Assembly: GCA_023396045.1 (NCBI GenBank)
Contig: JAEWXD010000018.1
Coordinates: 1-57,561 of the forward strand
DNA length: 57,561 nucleotides
Direction: 5' to 3'
DNA from: Bacillota bacterium
Lineage (GTDB): Bacteria; Bacillota; Clostridia; Christensenellales; Aristaeellaceae
Of this stretch, positions 50,407 through 57,561 are shown in pieces. Numbering within the stretch: position 1 is the first letter of the stretch; every line of letters starts with the position of its first letter. Both the position numbers and the translations under genes were made by a program. A model generated the notes under the pieces. It searched no databases and was not told the DNA's origin. It saw nothing but the letters and a program-made list of their open reading frames with translations.

Positions 50407-51255
50407 ATGAACGTGCGCGAATTACATACAGACCAAATTATAAAAGCTGTAGCAGATATGTGTATTGATATCAATATCCATTTGCCAAAAGATGTGACAA
50501 ACAGAATGCTGCAATTTACTGAAAGCGAAAGCTTTGCGCCTGCAAAAAATATTTTGTTGCAGTTGCAAGAAAATACCAAAGTTGCAGCTGAAAACAATAT
50601 GCCTATCTGCCAAGATACAGGTATGATTATTGCCTTTGTAGAGTTGGGGCAAGATTTGCATATCGTGGGGGAAGATTTAGAAACCGCCATTAATAAAGGG
50701 GTTGCCAAAGGCTATACAGATGGCTATTTGCGTAAATCTGTAGTGAAAGACCCTATTGATAGAATCAATACCCAAGACAATACACCCGCTGTAATACATT
50801 ATTCTATAGTGCCGGGCAATACAATAAAAATCAGTTTAATCGCTAAAGGTTTTGGTAGCGAAAACATGAGTGCCTCTAAAATACTTACTCCTTCCGAAGG
50901 TATGGAAGGGGTAAAACAATTTGTTTTAGAAACCGTATTTAAAGCTGGCGCAAGGCCATGCCCACCTATGATTATCGGTGTAGGCATAGGTGGTAGTTTT
51001 GAAAAATGTGCTATGCTCTCTAAACAAGCCTTGCTAATGAATGTAGACACGCCAAACCCAAACCCTTTTTATGCACAACAGGAACAAATTATTCTTAATG
51101 CTGTAAATCAAACCGGCATTGGTCCACAAGGCTTTGGTGGTAGAACCACGGCATTAGCTGTAAAAATATTAAGTTATCCTACCCACATTACCAGTTTGCC
51201 GGTGGCAGTAAATATTGGTTGCCATGTTACAAGGCATGCAGAAGTTGTGTTATAA
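50407..51255 (+). CDS. Class I fumarate hydratase / L-tartrate dehydratase, alpha subunit
   Basis: Oxygen-sensitive [4Fe-4S] hydro-lyase subunit of 282 residues. Cluster cysteines are in MPICQDTGM, GSFEKCAML and NIGCHVTRH. The two-subunit form acts as fumarase or tartrate dehydratase; fumarase is more likely in general metabolism but cannot be separated by eye. A GGGG ribosome site precedes the ATG and the beta subunit follows 9 nt later. Confidence 0.92.
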   Translation: MNVRELHTDQIIKAVADMCIDINIHLPKDVTNRMLQFTESESFAPAKNILLQLQENTKVAAENNMPICQDTGMIIAFVELGQDLHIVGEDLETAINKGVAKGYTDGYLRKSVVKDPIDRINTQDNTPAVIHYSIVPGNTIKISLIAKGFGSENMSASKILTPSEGMEGVKQFVLETVFKAGARPCPPMIIGVGIGGSFEKCAMLSKQALLMNVDTPNPNPFYAQQEQIILNAVNQTGIGPQGFGGRTTALAVKILSYPTHITSLPVAVNIGCHVTRHAEVVL

Positions 51256-51264
51256 GGAGTATTT

Positions 51265-51831
51265 ATGCAAAATATCAAAATACAAACGCCTTTAAGCAAG
51301 GAAATTTTACAAAGCCTTAGAGCAGGCGATTCTGTTTTGCTTTCAGGTACTATCTATACAGCAAGAGATGCTGCTCACGCAAGGTTTCGCACTGCTTTGC
51401 AAAATGGGGAAGAACTTCCCGTTGATTTGCGTGGTCAAATTGTATACTATGCCGGCCCATCTCCAACACCTCCACAAAAAGTGGTGGGCGCCATTGGGCC
51501 AACCACTTCTGCCAGAATGGACCAATTCACACCCATGATGTTGGAATATGGGCTCTGTGCTACCATAGGTAAAGGTAATAGAAACGAAGAAACCATGCGC
51601 GCTATTGTAGAACATGGCTCAGTATATTTTGCAGCCCTCGGTGGTGGTGCAGCCCTTGGTGCTATGTGCGTGAAGGAACTGGAAGTAGTAGCTTATGACG
51701 ATTTAGGTCCAGAGTCTGTAAAACGTTTGGTAGTAGAAGATTTACCGCTCGTCGTTGCTGTAGATTGCCAAGGCAATGACTTATATACCATAGGCAGGCA
51801 AACTTATTTGGAAAGCTTAAATGAAAAATAA
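51265..51831 (+). CDS. Class I fumarate hydratase / L-tartrate dehydratase, beta subunit
   Basis: 188 residues. Motifs: LSGTIYTARDAAHAR, YYAGPSPTPPQKVVGAIGPTTS, RMD, and GGGAALGA. Forms the active hydro-lyase with the preceding subunit. Its last codons overlap the start of the NlpC/P60-like gene by 11 bp. Confidence 0.93.
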   Translation: MQNIKIQTPLSKEILQSLRAGDSVLLSGTIYTARDAAHARFRTALQNGEELPVDLRGQIVYYAGPSPTPPQKVVGAIGPTTSARMDQFTPMMLEYGLCATIGKGNRNEETMRAIVEHGSVYFAALGGGAALGAMCVKELEVVAYDDLGPESVKRLVVEDLPLVVAVDCQGNDLYTIGRQTYLESLNEK

Positions 51832-52645
51832 AACATTTTGCATATGTATTTGTATACTATGTTTTTTGCAAACGGCATTTGCGGAATTACAGTCGTGTGA
51901 TGTTTTGGAAGCAGCTCTTTCGCAATTGCCGGAAAACCATACACTAATTCGTTTATATAATGAAAAAACAGATAGCTTGCTTACAGCACAATACAAAGGT
52001 GGCGTACCTTATTATTTTGCCGGTGTGAACGAAAATCTTATTTTGCGTCAACGCTATCCACAGCAAGAAAGTGCGTTTTACAAAGCAGACAGAATGTATT
52101 TTTATGGTTTTGATTGTAAAGGCTATACACGTTGGGCATATAGAATGCAAGGCTTACCGGAACATCCGCCGCTTGCTACTATTTTTAGCAATCCTAACTG
52201 TTTGCAAATCGGGGATATGAAACCAACAGAATATAAAAATATTCTGCAAGTGGGAGATTTGTTTATTATTCGCAAAGGTACACACCATGTGATGATGTAT
52301 ATTGGTACATTGCGTGATTATGGTCTTACAGAGCATGCACAAATGCAAGCCTTTTTAGATTATCCCTTGGTAATACACTGTGGTAATAATCCTTTTTATC
52401 ACGATTGGTATCTAAACTATATACATGAAAACAAACTAAAAACATTTCCGCCGGATGGTGGGGTAACTGTTTCTTTGCTCTACGTGGAGGATACCAGTAC
52501 CGCCAATGTGCGCAAAGATGTTTTCGGTAGGGATTTTTATTATTTTCTTTTAGAAAACAGCATTATTAGTCTTATCAACTTAAAACCGGTTACCATGGCT
52601 ACTTGGTGGCGTGGCACAGAACCAATTCCATATAGTATATATTAA
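51821..52645 (+). CDS. Secreted NlpC/P60-like cysteine peptidase
   Basis: 274 residues with a signal peptide (about 1-21, ending TAFA). Catalytic pattern: FYGFDCKGYTRWAY with the likely nucleophile C99, and LQVGDLFIIRKGTHHVMMYIGT with the likely His155 or His156, as in NlpC/P60 endopeptidases. A third polar residue may be His in LVIHCGNN. Likely cleaves peptidoglycan stem peptides; the C-terminal about 90 residues are unassigned. It overlaps the fumarase beta gene and precedes dprA by 12 nt, so it may be co-transcribed with both without a functional link. Confidence 0.75.
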   Translation: MKNKTFCICICILCFLQTAFAELQSCDVLEAALSQLPENHTLIRLYNEKTDSLLTAQYKGGVPYYFAGVNENLILRQRYPQQESAFYKADRMYFYGFDCKGYTRWAYRMQGLPEHPPLATIFSNPNCLQIGDMKPTEYKNILQVGDLFIIRKGTHHVMMYIGTLRDYGLTEHAQMQAFLDYPLVIHCGNNPFYHDWYLNYIHENKLKTFPPDGGVTVSLLYVEDTSTANVRKDVFGRDFYYFLLENSIISLINLKPVTMATWWRGTEPIPYSIY

Positions 52646-52657
52646 CTTGGAGGTACT

Positions 52658-53743
52658 ATGACACAAGAACAACAGGGGCTTATATGGCTTGCCCATGCAA
52701 AGCTTAGCCCAAAAACAGTAGAACATTTGCTTTCTGTTTATGGAAGTGCAGAGGCTCTGCTTAACAACAATAGCCTTGTGTTCGAGCAAAATTGTACCCC
52801 TAAACAAGCACAACTCTTGCGGCAAAGTTTAGAAGAGTTACCTATCGTTTTACAACAAATGAAAAACCTTGGAGTGGAGCTTCTTACTAAGCAAGACGCA
52901 GCTTATCCACAAAGATTGCGCGAACTTGCAGATGCACCGTATGCTTTATTTTATAAAGGCAATGTAGATTGTTTGCAAAAAAACTGTATCGCTGTTGTGG
53001 GCACAAGAAAACCAAGTTTTTATGGCCAAAAGGTTGCTAAAGAATTGGCGCAAAATTTTGCCAAACAAAATATAAATGTAGTGAGTGGTTTTGCCATGGG
53101 TATAGATACTTGTGCTCATGAGGCGGCAAGCGAATATGGTACAACATGTGCTGTTTGTGGTTGCGGTTTTGCTATAAACTACCCGCAGAGCAATGCAAAA
53201 CTGAAACAACAAATTTTAAATAATGGGGGCTTGATTATGAGCGAGTATAGCCCATATACTCCACCGCTTTCTTATCACTTTCCGTTTCGTAATCGCATTA
53301 TTGCAGCACTTTCTCAAATGGTGTTTTTTGTGGAAGGGGCAAGCAAAAGCGGAGGCATGCTCACGGTAGAAAAAGCAATAGAATTGGGCAAAAGTGTATA
53401 TGCTGTACCGGGAAATATTTACAATTTATTAAGCGAGGGGCCCAATTCACTCATTGCGCTGGGGCAGGCAAAGTGTTATTATGATTTTGCACAAGCTTTG
53501 GAAGAGCTTAATATAAAAGAGCCGCAACTGCAAGTGCAAGAAATATATGCAACCAACATAGAAAACGAACTTTCTGGTTTGCAGTTGGAAGTGTATAGAG
53601 TTTTAAAACAAAGTGAGCGTAGTTTTGATGAACTGGTTTACATATGTAAACAACCACCGGATATGGTGCAAGTGGCCGTAGGATATTTGGAAATTATGGA
53701 TTATATTCAAAATACCGGCGGCAACATTTATCAGTTAAAGTAA
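52658..53743 (+). CDS. dprA: DprA/Smf DNA-processing protein
   Basis: 361 residues. Rossmann-fold DprA core: VVGTRKPSFYGQKVAKEL, VSGFAMGIDTCAHEAA, FPFRNRIIAALSQMVFFVEGASKSGGMLTVEKA and VPGN. It has a C-terminal winged-helix-like segment (LQLEVYRVLKQSERSFDELVYICK). Loads RecA on incoming single-stranded DNA during transformation. GGAGG upstream. Position before topA and trmFO is conserved in Firmicutes. Confidence 0.95.
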   Translation: MTQEQQGLIWLAHAKLSPKTVEHLLSVYGSAEALLNNNSLVFEQNCTPKQAQLLRQSLEELPIVLQQMKNLGVELLTKQDAAYPQRLRELADAPYALFYKGNVDCLQKNCIAVVGTRKPSFYGQKVAKELAQNFAKQNINVVSGFAMGIDTCAHEAASEYGTTCAVCGCGFAINYPQSNAKLKQQILNNGGLIMSEYSPYTPPLSYHFPFRNRIIAALSQMVFFVEGASKSGGMLTVEKAIELGKSVYAVPGNIYNLLSEGPNSLIALGQAKCYYDFAQALEELNIKEPQLQVQEIYATNIENELSGLQLEVYRVLKQSERSFDELVYICKQPPDMVQVAVGYLEIMDYIQNTGGNIYQLK

Positions 53744-53757
53744 AAGGAAGTATTTGC

Positions 53758-55839
53758 ATGGCAAATAAAAAATTAGTAATCGTAGAATCTCCATCAAAGG
53801 CAAAAACCATCTCCAATTTTTTGGGCAAAAACTACAAAGTGATTGCATCCCAAGGTCATGTGAGAGATTTGCCAAAATCTCAACTGGGTATAGATACCCA
53901 GAATGATTTTGATATGAAATATATCACCATTCGTGGTAAAGGGCCATTAATGGCACAAATTCGTAAAGAAGCCAAGAGTGCGGATGAAATTTATCTGGCA
54001 ACTGACCCGGATCGTGAAGGGGAGGCTATTTCTTGGCATTTGGCAAATTTATTAAATATAGATCCCAACTCTAAATGTAGGGTAGAGTTTAATGAAATTA
54101 CCAAAGAAACGGTTAAACATGCTATCAAATCTCCAAGGCTGATTGATATGCACAAGGTAGATGCACAACAAGCAAGGCGTGCGTTGGATAGGCTTGTGGG
54201 TTATGGAATCAGCCCTTTGCTTTGGGCAAAGGTAAAAAAAGGTCTATCTGCCGGTAGAGTGCAAAGCGTTGCCACCAAACTTGTGGTAGATAGAGAACGT
54301 GAAATAGAATCCTTTATTCCTGAAGAATATTGGGAAATTTATGTTACTCTTAGCAATGCCAAAAGCAAAGCTGTTGCAAAATTGGTTTCTATTGATGGTG
54401 CAAAAGCCAATATCACCACACAAGCCCAAGCCGAACAAGCAGAAAAGCGTATTCAAAATGCACACCTTGTAGTAGAGGATATAAAAACCAGTACAAAAAA
54501 AAGAACAGCTGCGCCTCCCTTTATTACCTCTACTTTGCAACAAGCGGCTGTTAGTAAACTCAATTTCTCAACTGCCAAAACCATGCAAGTGGTGCAACAA
54601 CTGTATGAAGGTATAAATCTTGGCAAAAAAGGTACGGTAGGTTTGGTAACTTATATTCGTACAGACTCTGTGCGTGTAAGTACAGAAGCTTTAGATGCAG
54701 CAAGAATTTATATAAAAAATGAATATGGCGATGCTTATTTGCCAACCACCGCCAATGTGTATAAAGGCAGAAACAATGCGCAAGATGCACATGAAGCCAT
54801 TCGTCCAACCTATTTAGAAAACACACCTGAAAGTATTGCCAAATATTTAAACAAAGACCAGCTAAGGCTGTACTCACTTATTTTTTCTCGTTTTATCGCC
54901 TCTCAGATGGCACCTGCTGTGTATGATGTAAAAAACATTGCCATTGGTGGAGATGGGGTAAAACTCAACATTGGTTATGAAAAAATGCAATTTGACGGTT
55001 TTCAAAAACTGTATAATTTAGATGAAACAGACAAAAAAGCAGAAAAAATAAAAGAAGATTTTGAAAAATCAGAAGTTTTAAAAGTACAGTTTGTAGATAA
55101 AAAGCAAAACTTTACCCAACCCAAAGCACATTACACAGAAGCGTCTTTGGTAAAAGAATTGGAGGATAAAGGCATAGGTCGCCCATCTACTTATGCACCA
55201 ACGATTAGCACCGTTATTGCAAGAGGCTATATTTCTAAAGAAGGTAAAAAACTCTATGCAAGTGATCTTGGTGTTTTAGTAAGCGATATTTTAGCAGAAA
55301 ATTTTAAAGATATTATAGACTACGACTTTACTGCTGCTATGGAAAATCAACTCGATAGTGTGGCAGAAGGAAATTTAGCATGGAAGAAAACACTGCAAGG
55401 CTTCTATCCTCATTTTAGTGAAGAATTAAAACAAGCAGATAAAGCCATTGCCAAAATTGAAGTGAAAGATGAAGTAAGTGATGTAGAATGTGATAAATGT
55501 GGTAGAATGATGGTATATAAAATGGGTAAATTTGGCAGGTTCTTAGCTTGCCCAGGTTTTCCGGAGTGTACCAATACCAAACCAATTTTAGAATTTATAG
55601 ATGTAACTTGCCCGGATTGTGGGGGTAGGTTGCTAAAAAAAGTTAGCAAAAAAAGAAAAAGAGTTTTTTATGGTTGTGAAAACTATCCCGATTGTAACTT
55701 TACAAGTTGGGATAAACCTACCAATAAACTATGTGAAAAATGTGGAAGCTATATGGTTGAAAAACCAAATAAATCAAAGAAAATATATTTGTGCAGCAAT
55801 AAACAATGCAACCATAAAGTTGAGGAAATGAATGAATAG
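53758..55839 (+). CDS. topA: DNA topoisomerase I
   Basis: Relaxes negative supercoils. 693 residues: Toprim domain (IVESPSKAKTISNFLG; DPDREGEAISWHL), catalytic Tyr in LVTYIRTDSVRVS, QDAHEAIRPT, and three C-terminal four-Cys zinc ribbons starting CDKCGRMMVYK, CPDCGGRLL and CEKCGSYMV. Its last 8 bp overlap trmFO. Confidence 0.97.
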   Translation: MANKKLVIVESPSKAKTISNFLGKNYKVIASQGHVRDLPKSQLGIDTQNDFDMKYITIRGKGPLMAQIRKEAKSADEIYLATDPDREGEAISWHLANLLNIDPNSKCRVEFNEITKETVKHAIKSPRLIDMHKVDAQQARRALDRLVGYGISPLLWAKVKKGLSAGRVQSVATKLVVDREREIESFIPEEYWEIYVTLSNAKSKAVAKLVSIDGAKANITTQAQAEQAEKRIQNAHLVVEDIKTSTKKRTAAPPFITSTLQQAAVSKLNFSTAKTMQVVQQLYEGINLGKKGTVGLVTYIRTDSVRVSTEALDAARIYIKNEYGDAYLPTTANVYKGRNNAQDAHEAIRPTYLENTPESIAKYLNKDQLRLYSLIFSRFIASQMAPAVYDVKNIAIGGDGVKLNIGYEKMQFDGFQKLYNLDETDKKAEKIKEDFEKSEVLKVQFVDKKQNFTQPKAHYTEASLVKELEDKGIGRPSTYAPTISTVIARGYISKEGKKLYASDLGVLVSDILAENFKDIIDYDFTAAMENQLDSVAEGNLAWKKTLQGFYPHFSEELKQADKAIAKIEVKDEVSDVECDKCGRMMVYKMGKFGRFLACPGFPECTNTKPILEFIDVTCPDCGGRLLKKVSKKRKRVFYGCENYPDCNFTSWDKPTNKLCEKCGSYMVEKPNKSKKIYLCSNKQCNHKVEEMNE

Positions 55840-57148
55840 AGTAAACGTAATCGGCGCAGGCCTTGCAGGCTGTGAAGCAGCATGGCAATTGGCTCGTTTT
55901 GGCATTGCCGTAAATTTATACGAAATGAAACCCCATAAGTATACAGCTGCCCATCACCAAGAAGGTTTTGCTGAGCTTGTTTGCTCTAATTCTTTACGCA
56001 GTGATAGGCTTAGCAATGCAGTTGGCCTTTTAAAAGAAGAAATGCGTAAGCTTGGCTCGCTGATTATGGAAGCCGCCGATGCCACCCGTGTACCTGCAGG
56101 CGGCGCCTTGGCAGTAGATAGAAATTTATTTTCAGATTACATTACAAATAAAATTAATAACCATCCACTTATACAAGTAATCTGTAAAGAAATAACAGAA
56201 ATTCCAGATAAAGAAATTACTATCATTGCTACAGGTCCACTTACTTCAGATGCTTTGAGTGAGAACATTGCAAAATTACCGGGCCTTTCTACATTGTCTT
56301 TTTATGATGCCGCTGCACCAATTGTTACAGCTGAATCTATAGATTTTACAAAAGCTTTTCGAGCTTCAAGGTATAATAGAGGTAGCGACTATATTAACTG
56401 CCCATTGGATAGGGAGCAGTATTATGCGTTTGTAGAAGCTTTACAAAATGCACAAACAGCAGAAGTACATGGATTTGAAGAAAAGAAAGTGTTTGAAGGT
56501 TGTATGCCTGTAGAAAGCATGGCAAAACGTGGAGTAGAAACCCTTGCCTTTGGGCCGCTCAAGCCCGTAGGCTTGGAAGACCCTAACACAGGCAAAACCC
56601 CTTATGGCGTTGTGCAGTTGCGTAGCGAAAACGAACAGGGATCATTGTATAATTTAGTAGGTTTCCAAACCAGGCTTAAATGGAGCGAACAAAAACGCAT
56701 ATTCTCTATGATTCCGGGCTTGGAAAATGCAGAATTTGCTCGCTTTGGTGTAATGCATCGCAATACTTTTTTAAATAGCCCGGGCTTTTTAAACAATACC
56801 TATCAAGTAATTGCACAACCTAATTTATCTTTTGCAGGGCAAATTACGGGTGTAGAAGGTTATGTAGAAAGTGCAGGTAGCGGTTTGCTTTGTGCGTTGC
56901 ATCGTGTTTGCGAACTCAAAGGTTTTACTATGCCGGAACTTGGTAATACGCATGCCATTTCTGCTATGGCCAATTATGTTGCTGCACCCAATTCTAAATT
57001 TCAACCTATGAATGCGGCTTTTGGATTGTTGGATGGTTTAGAGGGTAAAAAAATTAGAAATAAACAAGAACGTTATGAAAAAATAGCGGAGCGTTCTTTG
57101 CAAAAATTACAAACTCTGGTAGATTTTTTAAAAACCATTCCAGAATAG
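55832..57148 (+). CDS. trmFO: TrmFO, folate/FAD-dependent tRNA(uracil-54) methyltransferase
   Basis: Makes m5U54 in tRNA using methylene-tetrahydrofolate and FADH2. 438 residues; FAD-binding NVIGAGLAGCEAAWQLA, LVCSNSLRSD, and GVEGYVESAGSGLLCAL near the C-terminus. Start at 55832 overlaps topA, with GAGGAAATGA providing the ribosome site. In Bacillus-like genomes xerC and hslVU follow; here a secreted protein follows instead. Confidence 0.97.
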   Translation: MNRVNVIGAGLAGCEAAWQLARFGIAVNLYEMKPHKYTAAHHQEGFAELVCSNSLRSDRLSNAVGLLKEEMRKLGSLIMEAADATRVPAGGALAVDRNLFSDYITNKINNHPLIQVICKEITEIPDKEITIIATGPLTSDALSENIAKLPGLSTLSFYDAAAPIVTAESIDFTKAFRASRYNRGSDYINCPLDREQYYAFVEALQNAQTAEVHGFEEKKVFEGCMPVESMAKRGVETLAFGPLKPVGLEDPNTGKTPYGVVQLRSENEQGSLYNLVGFQTRLKWSEQKRIFSMIPGLENAEFARFGVMHRNTFLNSPGFLNNTYQVIAQPNLSFAGQITGVEGYVESAGSGLLCALHRVCELKGFTMPELGNTHAISAMANYVAAPNSKFQPMNAAFGLLDGLEGKKIRNKQERYEKIAERSLQKLQTLVDFLKTIPE

Positions 57149-57157
57149 GAGAGTAAA

Positions 57158-57561
57158 ATGTTAAAAAGAATACTATGCTTGTTATTAGTACTTATTTGTA
57201 TGTTTTCTATGCAAATATCTGCTTTGGCAGAATCTGCAGAAGAAGAACTGGAACTTGCTTTGCAAGCTGAGGAAGAGGAAGAAGAGGAAGAAGCACCGGA
57301 GCAAAATGCCCCGGTGCAAGACCTTGGTTTCTATGTGCATGATGAAGAAACTGCCAAAAAGTTTGCAGAACTTTATTTGCAAGGAGATTCTTTTGATTCC
57401 CTATACGCCATGTACGAACCGGTGCTTGCAATGCATACGGCAAAATCATATTTTTCTAAACAAATATCCTCGGTTCAACATTTGCTTGGTAAATTTGTAG
57501 GCTTTGGTGCATATAATCAAGTGCAAAACGAAAAAACCACAACCCATATTTTAGAGTTGCA
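57158..57561 (+). CDS. Secreted acidic-linker protein, DUF3887-like (3' truncated)
   Basis: Starts with ATG at 57158 after GGAGAG and runs off the window in frame (134 residues visible). Signal peptide about 1-24 (MLKRILCLLLVL ... SALAES), then an acidic linker containing eight consecutive Glu, then about 85 residues (LGFYVHDEETAKKFAELYL ... YFSKQISSVQHLLGKFVGFG) resembling DUF3887-type modules found in clostridial secreted hydrolases. The catalytic part, if any, is outside the window. Confidence 0.7.
   Translation, partial: MLKRILCLLLVLICMFSMQISALAESAEEELELALQAEEEEEEEEAPEQNAPVQDLGFYVHDEETAKKFAELYLQGDSFDSLYAMYEPVLAMHTAKSYFSKQISSVQHLLGKFVGFGAYNQVQNEKTTTHILEL

Noticed and set aside
1..57561. 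CRISPR arrays, tRNA/rRNA genes, insertion sequences, prophage genes
   Set aside because: No regularly spaced direct repeats, cloverleaf-type conserved segments, transposases, integrases or phage structural genes were seen; no large compositional break was noticed.

Overview
The window is AT-rich (about 40% GC by eye) and densely coded, with 43 protein genes plus one short leader peptide. It looks like a chromosomal segment of an anaerobic Firmicute, probably a clostridium. Supporting signs are the neighbouring secA-prfB, a T-box leader on a type-2 ileS, oxygen-sensitive Fe-S enzymes (class I fumarase, two-subunit serine dehydratase), an iron-dependent FucO, the dprA-topA-trmFO cluster and strong GGAGG ribosome sites. 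I see no rRNA, tRNA, CRISPR array, insertion sequence, prophage or recognisable DNA-binding transcription factor.

Layout. 1-5.7 kb (+): a surface and transport operon with LicC-like cytidylyltransferase (cut by the window edge), BCCT choline/betaine transporter, DUF1538 membrane protein, double PII-like protein and O-antigen-ligase-like protein. 5.7-13.4 kb (-): secA-prfB-uvrA-M42 peptidase operon. 13.6-16.3 kb (-): metN-metI-metQ methionine importer, preceded by a methionine-codon-rich leader peptide and an intrinsic terminator. 16.5-26.9 kb: purC (+), then on the minus strand a pseudouridine synthase, a large SH3 surface protein, ileS with its T-box, NAD synthetase and a NYN-LOTUS protein. 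27-36 kb: glycogen phosphorylase, an XPD-like helicase, a YugP-type peptidase, a flavin reductase (+), an MFS transporter, and a ccdA/TlpA-type thiol redox pair. 36-46.4 kb: sugar phosphomutase with a 3-hydroxyisobutyrate-dehydrogenase-like enzyme, a MATE pump, FucO, a KDPG-aldolase-like enzyme, tex, two small DUF proteins and sdaAB-sdaAA. 46.5-57.6 kb (+): a sugar ABC importer without its ATPase, Dps, a two-subunit fumarase/tartrate dehydratase, a secreted NlpC/P60-like peptidase, dprA, topA, trmFO and a secreted protein cut by the right edge.

The most noteworthy element is the metNIQ leader. A near-perfect promoter yields a transcript of about 190 nt that encodes a 27-residue peptide with Met codons at 10, 11, 12 and 14 and three Cys codons. 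It is followed by a perfect 14-bp terminator hairpin and then metN. This is the architecture of ribosome-mediated attenuation, here for methionine uptake, where Firmicutes usually have a SAM riboswitch or a Met T-box. Other notable points are an NAD synthetase whose glutaminase domain lacks two of three catalytic residues, a PII-like double-domain protein paired with DUF1538, a secreted cytochrome-b5-like/TlpA fusion next to CcdA, and substrate-binding proteins without lipoboxes.

Most promoters I could assign have TTGACA-like and TATAAT-like hexamers exactly 17 bp apart, and many transcription units end in perfect hairpins shared by convergent genes.
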